From Allantophomopsis cytisporea (taxonomy: Eukaryota; Ascomycota; Leotiomycetes; Phacidiales; Phacidiaceae): a stretch of 64,000 nucleotides of DNA. This document shows, in pieces, positions 11,558 through 22,019 of the stretch. The notes under the pieces were generated by a model. That model worked only from the letters and a program-made list of their open reading frames with translations, was not told where the DNA came from and searched no databases. Where the stretch lies: positions 1,674,001 to 1,738,000 of the forward strand of contig CP103032.1 of the NCBI GenBank assembly GCA_024752435.1, read 5' to 3'. Positions within the stretch are counted from its first letter, which is position 1; the number at the start of each line of letters is the position of its first letter. The position numbers and the translations under genes are program-made.

Positions 11558-12819
11558 TTAAGTGGAAGCACTTGGAGCACTGCCTGATGGAGCGCTGCCA
11601 GAAGGAGCGCCGCCGGTGGTGCTATTGCCGGAGGTGCTGTTGCCACCCTGTCCACCACCACCGAAATTAGCAGCGCTAGATGAGGCGTGACCACCATCAG
11701 CCTGGAGGACAGCAGCGACAGAGTAGTAAGAGTCATCGATGTAATCAGCAGTAGTGTTGACACCAATCTGAATCCAAGCAAGGAGACCATCGGTAACATC
11801 CTCACCGAGGTACATATACTCTGGGAAAGGATCGTAGGTCGTGCCGGCCTGAACAATGTCCCACATGTCATCGTCGTTGGAGGTAACGGCCTGAGTGTTG
11901 GTGTTGTATGGCTCAACGGCCTCAACTGCGCTTCTCAAATCTTCATTATAGAAGAGCTGGCCGATGTGAGTGATTGAACCGTCGGTGATGGTGTTGTTGG
12001 AGTAGACAGAGACGTTCATGTGGGCAAGGAGATGCGTGTGTGTCGCACGACCATCATAATGCCCTGGGAAAATGGTGTTGAAGCCCACAACTCCGTCGGA
12101 ATCGGTCTCTTGGATACCACGGAGGTAGGTGGAGTTGTAACCATCAGCAGCGTAGTTGCCACTGACGGCGACACCACTGTAGACACCAGTGGCATTCGCA
12201 TTCCAGATGTCAACGAAGATACCTGGGACTGGCTCGCAGGTGGTGATATCGAGGTACTGGACCTCAAGGTAAAGGTCTACACCATCAGAGTACAACTCCT
12301 CCTTGACATCCTTGCGGATCTGCTCGCCAGTAACATAGTAAGGACCGTCAGTGACCTCTGGGGTGAGGATACAGCTGGTGTTGGCAGAGAAAATGGTGCT
12401 ACCAAGGGTGTTGATAGTGTAGTCATAGTTGCCAGTCTGGTTGTGGTCAATGGCCTCGTAGGTCTCGAGGGTAGCAAGATCACGACGGAACTTCTTTGGG
12501 GCTAGATGCAATGGTCAGTGCATTTGGCCATGGCATGGCAAGGCACGGATAAGAACTTACCAGTCTTGATACCACGCTTTTCACGAAGGGAGTGGAGGAC
12601 CTCGGCACGACGAGCAGCAGATCGAGCGGCGACATCACGGGCCTTGAGGGATCCGGAGCAAGAGTCAATGGATCTCTTGGCAGCGGCAGCCATCTGATCA
12701 CGAGCGCGGATCTCGCGCTTCATGTGATGAGCATCGTGATGCTCTCCTGGGTGAGCAATGGTAGAGCCAATAGTGCAGGCAGCCGCAACGGCTCCAGCAA
12801 GCTTGGAGAAGTAAACCAT
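11558..12819 (-). CDS. Secreted intradiol ring-cleavage dioxygenase
   Basis: Exons 12819-12561 and 12501-11558 (59-base intron) give 400 residues. The N-terminus MVYFSKLAGAVAAACTIGS is a clear signal peptide, followed by a His-rich segment (HPGEHHDAHH) and an Arg/Ala-rich pro-like region to about residue 85. The core has TDGPYY and TIFPGHYDGRATHTH, which supply the two tyrosine and two histidine ligands of the non-haem Fe(III) centre. The enzyme class opens catechol or hydroxyquinol rings between the two hydroxyls. The tail of about 45 residues is Gly/Ser/Pro-rich (SGSAPSGSAPSAST) without a membrane anchor. Asn-rich sequons agree with secretion. Extracellular forms of this kind are common in fungi and may attack plant phenolics. 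The start at 12819 puts the signal peptide first; an upstream in-frame ATG exists at 12852. Confidence 0.93.
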
Positions 12820-13099
12820 ATTGTGGAGAGAAAGGACAGTCAATACGCTCAAGAATCAAGGATGAATAAGATTATGAAAGATTGTGGAGCTGCTTAAGAA
12901 GCTGACTGAAAAGCACTGATGATGAGAGAGCAGCAATTTGCAAGACTGAATGGAAGTATTTAACCTACGTGAAGTCTTCTGTTCTTTACATTTCCCTTGG
13001 CATTATGAGACGTACTCCATGATCAACAGACTCCCTTTCGAAGTCCGCCACGGACCAGCGACCACGATGTGCGTAAGCCTCAAGGTCCTAGTTCCCCTT

Positions 13100-13127
13100 A
13101 AGCCATCAAGGTAAGACTTGATGGCTT
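13100..13127. repeat. Perfect 11-base inverted repeat (hairpin)
   Basis: AAGCCATCAAG at 13100-13110 pairs with CTTGATGGCTT at 13117-13127 around a six-base loop. No link to a gene is evident. Confidence 0.6.
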
Positions 13128-13822
13128 GCTAATGGAGGGATGTACATTGGTCCAAACTGTTTGACCTTGTTTCGACAGGATTCTTGGATGTCCCTAATTA
13201 TACCCTTGAATGGTTTTCGTCTTGTCTAATGGGTGCAGCGCCATAGATCTGGTTGAGTGGGCTAGTGAAGGTTCCTTTCCCTCCGTCTGATGCGGGAAGG
13301 GCTTGTGGAGCCGGATGTTGAGAGAGTGTTTTTGTTCTTTGTGCTCTTAAGTTGTCGATGCGTTCCCTGTTTTCTTGTTTCTTGTTTCATCTTGCCTTTG
13401 TGTACGGAGTACTACATACGTATGTACATGTTATTCGCGGCGGTTTCATGGTCAAGGGCAATGTTTATTTGCAAGGAGAATGATGAGATGGAAGATGCTG
13501 GTGGTATGTGCTGGGGTTCCTTGAGGTTATCCCAGGTAAGGTACGGTATGTACATACATCCATACATAGAGGTTGTGGGTTGTGGGGTTCCGAGTTCCTT
13601 TACATGGATTGCTTAGCCCTCGGAATTGACGCGTGGATGGATGGAAGGAATGTGTGGGCGACAAGAATCAATACAGCGGGGCGGAGGAGCCACTCAAACG
13701 TCGGTTGAAGCAACGTCGTCAGCAATTCAGCCGGCAGATACAATCATGGATTTGCATTCAGTCAACCTTGAATTGAAGAGGCTCGGCGGCTCTGTTGTTC
13801 GGGATGGAAAAGTCTATTCTAT

Positions 13823-13869
13823 TCAATGCAATGCAATGCAATGCAATACAATACAATACAATACAATAC
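13823..13869 (+). repeat. Pentanucleotide microsatellite, CAATG changing to CAATA
   Basis: About four CAATG units are followed by about five CAATA units; a single transition appears to have spread through the second half. Confidence 0.9.
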
Positions 13870-14041
13870 TCCATTTATGCTACCACTATCGATCACCAGC
13901 CTCAGGCCTTTTGAACAAGGATACTCTTCAAGACCAATGAAGATATGCGGTCATTCATCACCCGTACGTACGTATGTATATATGTATATGCCTACTGTAC
14001 TTCTCCCCTCTAACACCTAACATTTTTCCTTAGCATTATGT

Positions 14042-14905
14042 ATGGTCGACATGGACATCCCCGTCCACAATTCTATGCAACAATCAATGCAACGATGCCA
14101 AGAAAAGCCATGCATGGGATATTTACGCGGCCTTAGGTCTGGGCAAACCAAAGCTTTACTTAGATCCCGCCATTTAGCGTCTTGGACAGGTACGCGTCGT
14201 CATGATCCATTTTGCTTATTCGGAGAACAGAATCAAGTTCACAGCAGCTGGCAGTCTCCTCCAGATCACCCTCACAGCCGAGGGGTGCATAGTTCCATAG
14301 CATGTGTGTATGGCTGTGAAGAATTCTTCAGCCACCTACCCGTTCTACTCCGCTATCAAACTCCACCTTTGACACAAATTGACATAGATTCGCGAACTGC
14401 CGGGTCTACAGGAATCAGCCTTGAGCCAATTGCATCACCGCTGACAATTGGGGACGACGCAGTTGACCGTTCTTTCTTGTTGCTGTGCATCGACCGTGCT
14501 CTAAGAAATTCACATTGTCCATGTCTTTCTCGAACTGCTGTTGCCGAGGACCATGATAGATATCGCCCTCTGCGAGTTACTGCGGAATGGAATATGTCTG
14601 AGCCTTGCGAAGCACAACCCTTCATAAACATAATGGGATTTGCTGTTCCGATAACCTCCAAACATGCCCCCTCAAATTGGGATCTTGCTATGTCGATCCT
14701 TACTTCAGACGCCTCCGCTTTTCAAAAAGCGACACGTACGAGCCAGCGCACTTTGTTATTTTTATTTTGTGGGCTGTCTACAGTTCTCTCGCCATTTTTG
14801 TACGATGGTCGGCAGCATGTAGTATGGACCTATACAATCGCATGCATCACGTTGTACGGAATGTGTCATTTCGGTTCGTCTACCATGTTTATTCCCATAT
14901 CATAA
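14042..14905 (+). CDS. Unrecognised open reading frame, doubtful
   Basis: A 287-codon frame starting at an ATG, the longest in this gene-poor stretch. The translation is Cys/His/Ser-rich and recalls no family. A second frame (14605-15057) overlaps its end, with a more membrane-like sequence. Just upstream of the start, CTAAC followed by TTAG could be an intron end, so this may be a fragment of a spliced or decayed gene. Chance cannot be excluded. Confidence 0.2.
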   Translation: MVDMDIPVHNSMQQSMQRCQEKPCMGYLRGLRSGQTKALLRSRHLASWTGTRRHDPFCLFGEQNQVHSSWQSPPDHPHSRGVHSSIACVYGCEEFFSHLPVLLRYQTPPLTQIDIDSRTAGSTGISLEPIASPLTIGDDAVDRSFLLLCIDRALRNSHCPCLSRTAVAEDHDRYRPLRVTAEWNMSEPCEAQPFINIMGFAVPITSKHAPSNWDLAMSILTSDASAFQKATRTSQRTLLFLFCGLSTVLSPFLYDGRQHVVWTYTIACITLYGMCHFGSSTMFIPIS

Positions 14906-16510
14906 ACCTCTATCTCATGCATGAGACGCAAAAGGCAGCGTATGTGCTTGCGAAATCCATTCCCTGGCAGGTCTTGGCAGACTGGACGTATTCGTACTTC
15001 CTTGCACACCTTTTGATCTTGTCGGTCCAGCTCCGAACGAGCTCTACTGACATATAGTGAAGCGGCTAGGGGAGAGGTGGGGTGAAACATGAAGGGCTTC
15101 TAGAACAGCTGATCACGGGGTTGTGAGCTGTAGTCTTCAAGGGTATGTATGTACAAGTATGTATGTCAAGTCTATGGATTGAGAAAACTACGAGAGTGGG
15201 CTATATACAGATCCGCTATGTAGAAAACTCCTTCCAGTAACATGTACGAATGTGGCGAAGACTTACAAGCAGAATATCCGTTGACGATCAGAAAGGAAAT
15301 GCTATTATAACGACGAAATCTTGAGACGTGGAATGCAATGTGCGAGTTGCCCACAAATCGATCCCCTTAGTTGTGCAGCTCTCCAAAAGGCCACTTCAAT
15401 ATCCCATGAACCGAGTCTCCAAAGCCTCCAAGCCAATGATCAAAGACATGCAAAAGCTGCTCTGATGATGTGGACATCAAGAGCTTGCACCTAAGGATCT
15501 AGGCGTCAAAAACTCGTATCGCCCTTGATCTCGAGCTAAGCAATTCCCCCATTCACTGTAACTCAGAGCATCCAGTCACCGACCCTCCAATTGATTTTGT
15601 ATTCCGACAGAGTCAACTACTAAGGCGTCGCTAGATCCATGTAAGGAGCTGAAGTTGGTTGAATATGTGATTCCTGCAAGACTATCGTGAAGCGCTGACT
15701 TTGCGATTTGCGTATCCATCTCTTGCTCTGTTTCCGCTGCTCCACAATCTTTCCATGCCTCTTTTCTTCGTCGGCTTCTTTTTATCGGTGCGGGTTTAGT
15801 GCGGACATGAGATAGATAGTGGTTGTGTTTGTTGCTAGATATCCTGCTGAGCGGGCATCCTCGAAATGGTTTCCCCCGATGACAACGTTGGGCAATGAAC
15901 TTCTCCAGGTACGGTACGTAACCCTTAGAGACAATCTTCTTGCTTGAAGGCGACACTCTTCATATCCTATGTTCTCCGGCGCGTATGGCATAAGTTCTTG
16001 TTGGGTTCTGCTGTATCCCAGGCCCAGTTACCAATCCACCTTCATCACCATGCAAAATCTCATCACCATTCGCAGCCTCGCCGCCTCGTATTTGCGCCTC
16101 TTCGAGCTTCGAAGACTATATTCCAACGCAAATCGGCTCTGGTCTGCGATAAAATATACTCACAAGTTCCTTTCCAACGTCAAGCTCAATCATCGACTTC
16201 GGTGATACCACGCAGGAGATCAATAGGAAGGTTCTTCCAGGTTGTACGACCAGTCGCAAATTTTCGTGACATCATACGCAGATGTACGCTCGACAAACCC
16301 TTTTCACAAACATAGACTTAACACCCATCGTCATCTCTCGGAAACTATGGCTTGTCGGGACAAAATTTCGGCCAAGATACCACCAGCATTCCGTACGTCA
16401 ATTGCCTTGGTATAATCCTTGAAGAGCCAGCATTCACATCAGCAGCAGTCAACCAAGTCCCGAGAAAGATGCGACGGACAGATATCGATTGAAGCTCGGT
16501 AGATTCAGAG
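14906..16510. other. Non-coding or unrecognised stretch, left edge of accessory island
   Basis: Only short overlapping open frames on both strands, none with a recognisable motif. TATGTATGTA-type short repeats are seen near 15140-15165. No RNA gene is supported. Confidence 0.4.
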
Positions 16511-16890
16511 AGTCACACAATGCTGGTGTAGCTACTCGCTCGACTCAGAAGGGTTTTGCAAAGCTTGTGTAGCTGTACCACATAGCATTGCTCCAAGCTC
16601 GCAGTCACAGAATAGTCACCAACAGCACGTTCAGCAGAATCTCGATAAAGACATGAAGGTTAATACTTGATATTCATTCGATTCTGAACAGTCTTCTTGC
16701 TATGCTGGTGTAGCTGGACAATGTGGCGTTGATCCAAGTTTGATGCCCAGCAACATAAATACTGTCTCAAGAAACGTGCCATAGCTACTGGTTCGCGCTG
16801 GATCGATCCAGAAGAGTCTTCTTGCAAACTCTTCTTTGCACAGCTAGGGTAGCTGCACAATGTAGCGTTGATTCAAGTTTGTCAAGGGCT
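16511..16890. repeat. Degenerate tandem repeat, about three copies
   Basis: The phrase tgcTGGTGTAGCTg...caatg..GTTGATcCAAG recurs near 16520-16590, 16700-16745 and 16840-16885, each preceded by a variant of cagaagagTCTTCTTGC. Spacing is about 130-160 bases and identity is moderate, so the array is old. On the minus strand short open frames run through the copies but are broken. Confidence 0.6.
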
Positions 16891-16949
16891 TGTACAGTAT
16901 CGATGTATTCCAATCACCACTAGATTGTCCTAGGGCTTTACCTGTTGGT

Positions 16950-17760
16950 CTCAATCGTGTTTGTTACTAGCGCCTCGACGCTCCCTCCTGGTGGCTACGA
17001 CCAGATCCTCCGCCAAGATCTTATACATACTAGCGTTGTATATTGCATGTATACGTCAACGTTGTCAGGGGACAACACAAAACCATCTTCACAATCAACC
17101 AGAGCCGCCAGATACTCTGCGTGAGAAACGAAATGACCATGGCCTTCGATGTCCTGAGACTACTCAGACTGCCCAGCCTGTCTCTGGCGGGCTTCTTCCT
17201 GAGCGATCTGATGCTGAAGGTATTGCATACCAACAGCATTCGCGTGGGTCGATCCACCTGATCGACGGCCACCACCAAGTTCGAACCCTCGCTGCATGAA
17301 AGCAGGCTGGTCTGGACGGTACCAGCTCTCCTGCCCAAAGCGAGAAACTTCATCTAATTGACGGCCACCTTATCGGCCTTAATGATTATCTTTCTGGTGT
17401 GGGTTGGGTAACCCAGAAAGACAATCGAAGTAGACAATGAATTCTACAGGCTGTAACACCTGGAACAGTCTAAGTAACTTGGCTAAGGCTTCGAAGGTTT
17501 GCTTGGCTTGGCCTAGCTAGCCATAATGATTATCGTTCTGATGGGAACTGCCTGCGCCAGTAACGCTGGCATAATAGTCGTGCGAGCGAGCACGATACCA
17601 GATGGCTTGTGGAAGGCAGAAGCCTTTCGATGGCACATGGCTGATAAACTACGGGTTCTAACTCCAGGTTTGGTGCCTGAGACCCGGTGCAGTGTAGCTG
17701 AGGGTTTCATTCTCACTACACTGCTCACCCTGGTTTCGACGAAGTTCTATTCCGTATAAC
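16950..17760 (-). pseudogene. Broken minus-strand coding tract, unknown protein
   Basis: On the minus strand the stretch from about 17345 to 17165 reads coherently (YRPDQPAFMQRGFELGGGRR, then THANAVGMQYLQHQIAQEEA) and then meets a stop. Further upstream on the same strand another coherent piece contains QAIWYRARSHDYYASVTGAG and ends in a variant of H-Q-N-D-N-H-Y-G. A related phrase, H-Q-K-D-N-H, recurs near 17390, which indicates duplicated modules. The pieces are separated by stops and frame changes. The protein is not recognised; its glutamine/arginine-rich helix and Gly-rich part look structural. I read this as a decayed gene of the same island as the repeats to its right. Confidence 0.35.
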
Positions 17761-17860
17761 CACTCATCATGAGGTTTGAGTGGCGGCCCGGAATTCTTCG
17801 GTTTGGCTCAGATGTACCGGCCTGGACATTGGCTTTCTCCAAGGGACCTCAACCGCCAGT

Positions 17861-18465
17861 CATATTCTTCCTGCTCCGCAAGATCTTTCATCTGGGCCAG
17901 ACACTCAGCCGTGCCCCTCGAGGGTATTTCTCCTTCTCCCAATACATGTGGGTAAGGCTTGTTGTTTGATTGACCCAGGTGACTGCCAGGCTGGGGAGTG
18001 GATTTCTCTTGGGAGACTTGGCCTCCAGTCGCATAACATGCGACGACACGGCTGATCCACGCCATGTCATATTCTTCTTTCTCTGCGAGGTCGCTCATCT
18101 GTGCCAAGCACCGAAGGTTTATCTCCTTCTTTTGATGCATATTGGTAAGGCTTGTCGTTTGACTGATCTGGATGGTTATCAGCCTGGGGATTGGGTCTCC
18201 CCTGGGAGACTCGACCTTCAGTTTCATAATGCTCGATGACATGGCTTATCCAAGCCATGTAGTATTCTTCTTTCTCTGCATCAAACACTCTAGCAAGTGC
18301 TCAGCTTCACGAAGGTATTTTCCCTTCGATTTGCGTCGGTAAGGCTTGTCATTTGGATGACCCAGATGGCCCTATAATATGTTCTCAGCGAATCCAACTC
18401 GGATCGCTTTTCTGAGAGCACAGTCTTCTGGGAGATAGCATAGGGCCAAGCAGTTTGGCTTGGTC
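17861..18465 (-). repeat. Tandem repeat of about 200 bases, three copies, formerly coding on the minus strand
   Basis: Units start at about 17861, 18068 and 18261 and share cATATTCTTCttt/ctgCTCtGC, a central GGTAAGGCTTGT, and near the end CTTGGGAGACT. A partial fourth unit may begin near 18465. On the minus strand the units encode a repeated peptide of about 65 residues with the core LAEKEEYDMAWISHVV, followed by a Pro/Asn/Gln-rich linker. Copies 1 and 2 still share a frame over 144 codons (18242-17808), and the third is in another frame. So it is a repeat-protein gene that has lost its frame. Confidence 0.65.
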
Positions 18466-18813
18466 CCATGCAATGCGAAATTGTTCCTCCAGGTCAAAAG
18501 GGTTCGACTCTGGTCGCATCCGGACCTCGATCAGTTATTTGAGGTCGCCGACCGAGGTCCGGATCTTCCGAACCAATCATTCAGCCAGCCCTCGTCTTTA
18601 CTTCAATTTTTTTCGACGAGCTGGCGCTCGGCTCAAAACACTCATCGTCGATTTCCAAATAATGATGCGTGGGCGCGATTTGGTGGTCGAAATTGGGAAT
18701 CCACCCATCTGCATATCGTTCCCAATGTCAACACCGTTCCAGCAAGATGGGAACATAAGCTCCATGGGATGCCTTGAGCTTCGGCATCGAAGACGCCACC
18801 ATTGCTTTATCGA

Positions 18814-18873
18814 CCAAGGTCTTAGTCAGGATCCAAGATTTTTGTCGAAAACGGATCCTGACTAAGACCTTGG
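18814..18873. repeat. Perfect 21-base inverted repeat with 18-base loop (fold-back 1)
   Basis: The arm at 18814-18834 (CCAAGGTCTTAGTCAGGATCC minus its last base, 20 shown in pairs) is the exact reverse complement of 18853-18873. A related, imperfect version of the arm lies in the loop of the next fold-back. Confidence 0.9.
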
Positions 18874-18935
18874 CTTTTCCCACGTCCCAAGATCTCTTCA
18901 GTGGGAGGTGGGAAGACCAATTTATTCAGAAACGC

Positions 18936-19051
18936 CATGGCTGATATGTCTCTCAACCGATTCCGGATCGTATATCAAGGTCTAAGCCAGGATTCGAGAT
19001 GTTGATCCTTGGTATACGATCCAGAATCGGCTGAGAGGCATATCAGCCATG
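18936..19051. repeat. 45-base inverted repeat with 26-base loop (fold-back 2)
   Basis: Arm 18936-18980 pairs with 19007-19051 with 41 of 45 positions matching. All four differences are transitions (C/T or A/G). The loop (18981-19006) contains a diverged copy of the arm of fold-back 1. There is no terminal duplication that I can see, so a MITE-like origin is only one option. Confidence 0.88.
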
Positions 19052-19146
19052 AAGACCTTGGTATTTTCCTTTGTATTTTTCGCCTTTAGCTAATGTAGCT
19101 TGTTTCTCTTCGTTTCTGGACGTGGCGAGATGGTGCCAAAGGCATC

Positions 19147-20820
19147 CTAAGATATCGTTAGCACATCAAGGTTCATGAACCGCATGATCAAGGACGAAAG
19201 AACTTACCTCAGCCGTAGTTTGACCAGGTTGGAGTCACCACCGCCGACATGGTGAGTAGTGCGGTGGTTGTGGCTTCCAGTAGATCCTGGGAATCAAGCC
19301 GGAATGAAGATCAGATTTGGTGTTTTATCGATATCGTGGCTGGCGAATAGATTCCGGATCGGTCGATTGCGAACCGGTTGATCTCAAGTCGCTGCTCTTC
19401 AAGAATGCTAGATCCTGGGTCATAATCTGTCATCACTTGTGCTTCGATCGTGTTGGCAATCGATTCGAGGGCCGAAGCTTGGCCCTGTATCTCAGTCAGT
19501 ATCAAACTACGTTGAAGTCATTCAGAGAAAGTGTACTTACCCGTGATTGGCCAATGCTTCGTGACGCTGGCCGTCCACATGCCCATACGCTGGTCATTCT
19601 CGTTGCGGGCACATGGACCGCCTCCGCGTGGCGGTTGTTTCACCGGTATAGTTCTCTCTGACCCAGTTGGATCGGTCGAATCTATCGCGGTACACGGTTG
19701 GAAGAGGAGGAGGCAAGTCGAAACCTCTGGAGAGTTACTACCTGCGTAGTAACCGTTTCTGAGCCCCACATCTGATGGCTGGAACCCTCCGGAGAAGCTG
19801 TTGGATGTATATCAGTATTACTTCATAATGTTTTGATCGCTTCGATGAAGGAGGAACTTACCTTTGGACCATATGTCCAGGTGCGCTGCCGGTTTGCCGG
19901 CGCGATGACGTTCAGAGGAGCGAAGTAGATGATCGATTTCTGAGCTCCGCATCTGAAGACTGGAAGCCTCCGGAAAAGCCTTGAGCTCCAGCGAGTCTGG
20001 AGGCACGAGTGATAGGATTCTATGGAACTCCTCCTCACTAAATCGTACAGGGCCGGCCGCAGCAGCAATAAGATCTGCCATTGCATGATCAAGCACAACG
20101 CCCTGCTCGCTGAACGCAACACCGGCGGGGAAGTCGTCAATGGGGTCCTACGCATATGTCAGTATCAATCTACACAGTGTTGACTGTGATAGAGCAATAG
20201 AAGCTTATATTAGGCTCATATGTCAAAGTCGTACCATTTGGAAATGTCCGAGTTTGCTGCTCGGCCGGGTTACCGGCATGATGACGTTCAGACGAGCGAA
20301 GTAGGTGATTGATCTCGTGCTCCTCGCTCAGCGAGTCCGGAGGCACGAGTTACAGGAAGTCTGGTGTTCTTCCTGACTGAAGCAGATAGGACCAACCGCA
20401 ACAGCAACAAGATCCGCCATGGTGTGATCCAGCTCAATACCCTGCTCGCTAAATGGAACGCCTGCAAGGAAGTCATCTACAGGATTCTGCGCAGATGTTA
20501 ATATCAATACATAGTATTCAGTGCTATAGAGCAAGAGGAACTTACGTTCGGCCTGTATGTCAGCGTCGTACCGTTAGGGAAAGTACGCGTTTGCTGCTCT
20601 GCTGGGTTACCAGCATGATGACGTTCAGAGAGCCGAAGTAAGTGGCCGAGATATCGGCAAATGCGTCGAGTCCCGGAATTGGCCCTGAAGCTCTTCGACC
20701 TTGACACGAAGCTCCAGAATCGCTCGGGCGATGAGAGGCTGAGCAGCCTAATCGCTGCGTTCTCGACGTAATGACGTTCAGATGAGCGAAGCAACTGGTA
20801 GAGGTGTCGCCAAAGATCAA
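19147..20820 (-). pseudogene. Decayed multi-exon gene with tandemly duplicated exon-intron modules
   Basis: On the minus strand five introns can be proposed: 20545-20487, 20208-20148, 19861-19798, 19540-19485 and 19207-19147. Four have GTAAGT-like donors and (TGATACTGAC, TGCTAAC) branch sites; the second starts with AT instead of GT. Exons between them repeat the same module: FSEQGIELDHTMADLVAVAV and its relative LDHAMADLIAAAAGPVRFSE, then LLRSSERHHAGNPAEQQTRT. The phrase ATGACGTTCAG marks four copies (near 19904, 20281, 20618 and 20772). The introns are alike too, so whole exon+intron blocks were copied. One copy has a frameshift, one has lost a splice donor, and another has deletions. I do not recognise the protein family. 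A still-expressed shorter isoform cannot be excluded. Confidence 0.5.
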
Positions 20821-21060
20821 TGGGATGTGGTTACTGGGGGCGTCGATAGCACCGCATTGCCAATGATAGTGAGGAAAGAATAATAGCGATTGAGAGAGGG
20901 ATAAGTAAGAAAAATTGATGGAGAGAGAGGATGTTGAATAAAAGAGAGCGAGGTAAGTGCTGTGATGATAATGATGATGCTAATGTTGATTGCGTAGTGA
21001 GTATTATGGGGAGAGTATGATGAGAAAGTTGTGAACGGGAAGTGGCTGCATAGCACCGCG

Positions 21061-22019
21061 ATCGTGGGAGCTAGAAATCGGAGTTTTCCAAGGGTAGGGC
21101 AAGGTAGGTAGTTACTTACCCTCTTGTTAGCACTCCTGTTGACTCCGCTGTCTACTTTCCCGCCGATATTATCTCGTCGGCCCTCTCGTCAAGTTAATGA
21201 CAGCAAGAAGAGGCTCTCGCGGTACAGATACAAGCTATCTACGCTATTTGAAGGTAAGAAGGACCTCTACAACATATACATAGCTATTTAAGTTAGTACT
21301 CATACTCTTGGCTTCTTAAGATAATCGAGTATTTACAAGCTGTAATCGTTAATAGTAAGAAAAAATTGACATCTCAAAGCCGACATAGATTAATTGCTAC
21401 AAGTGAAAAGCATACAACAAATACTATTCTTGACGCGACCAGGAGTAATAAAGAGGTCAAAATTTCCAATAAGTTTAAATATATTACTTACTAGATGATC
21501 TGGATCCGCCAAACTACCAAACAGTTTTGAAGGATCAAATAAGTCGTAGATTCATATTTACAATGTCGTGCTCAGACAATTAAGTAGAAGCTTCAAGCTG
21601 TGTATAATAATCATAGACAAATAATAGCAGAAACGATTCAAAGACATAAGATAATCTATTTTATCATTCGCATACATTGTCTCTCATAAAAAAGGGGCCC
21701 ATGTGCATACCACGTGATACCTGATCCTTGACATCGCCCAAACCTTAATCCGCTCCGCGTAATAAGGACCGTGCACTACACTATGCTGTACCATCATATG
21801 TGTGTATATTGATAGACCCTTGTACTCCTAGAATGCCCCCAAACCCAGCTACCAAACATTCCCATCGAGCTACATTGCGCAACTTAAGGTGCTTCCACAC
21901 ACGACCACATAATAATCTCTGCGCATTAGTTTCCAAAGAAATGTTCCGTTGTCAAAATCCATAATTAATTATCATCCGCGACCTATCTCAGCTGGATAAG
22001 CTCAGTCCCCAATGACAGG
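21061..22019. other. AT-rich desert and TRS120 promoter
   Basis: From about 21200 to 21690 the sequence is visibly richer in A/T and TA steps than its surroundings and has no open frame of note. This could reflect repeat-induced mutation of an old element. The last about 300 bases are the presumed TRS120 promoter. Confidence 0.45.

Larger units (their letters stand above)
12820..14041. other. Gene-poor stretch upstream of the dioxygenase
   Basis: The first about 200 bases are the dioxygenase promoter, with TTAAATA near 12960 on the minus strand. The rest has a small perfect hairpin and a pentanucleotide microsatellite, listed separately. Open frames here overlap in several frames and look random. 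Confidence 0.45.

Noticed and set aside
11687..12505. Long plus-strand frames opposite the dioxygenase
   Set aside because: They mirror the codon structure of the real minus-strand gene and have no motif.
17268..17292. A tRNA T-arm-like GGTTCGAAC sequence
   Set aside because: No matching acceptor, D- and anticodon arms at the right distances, and the bases lie in a coherent minus-strand coding tract.
20148..20208. A U12-type AT-AC intron
   Set aside because: The 5' end is AT but the 3' end is AG and the U12 donor ATATCC is absent; it is a mutated copy of the neighbouring GT-AG intron.
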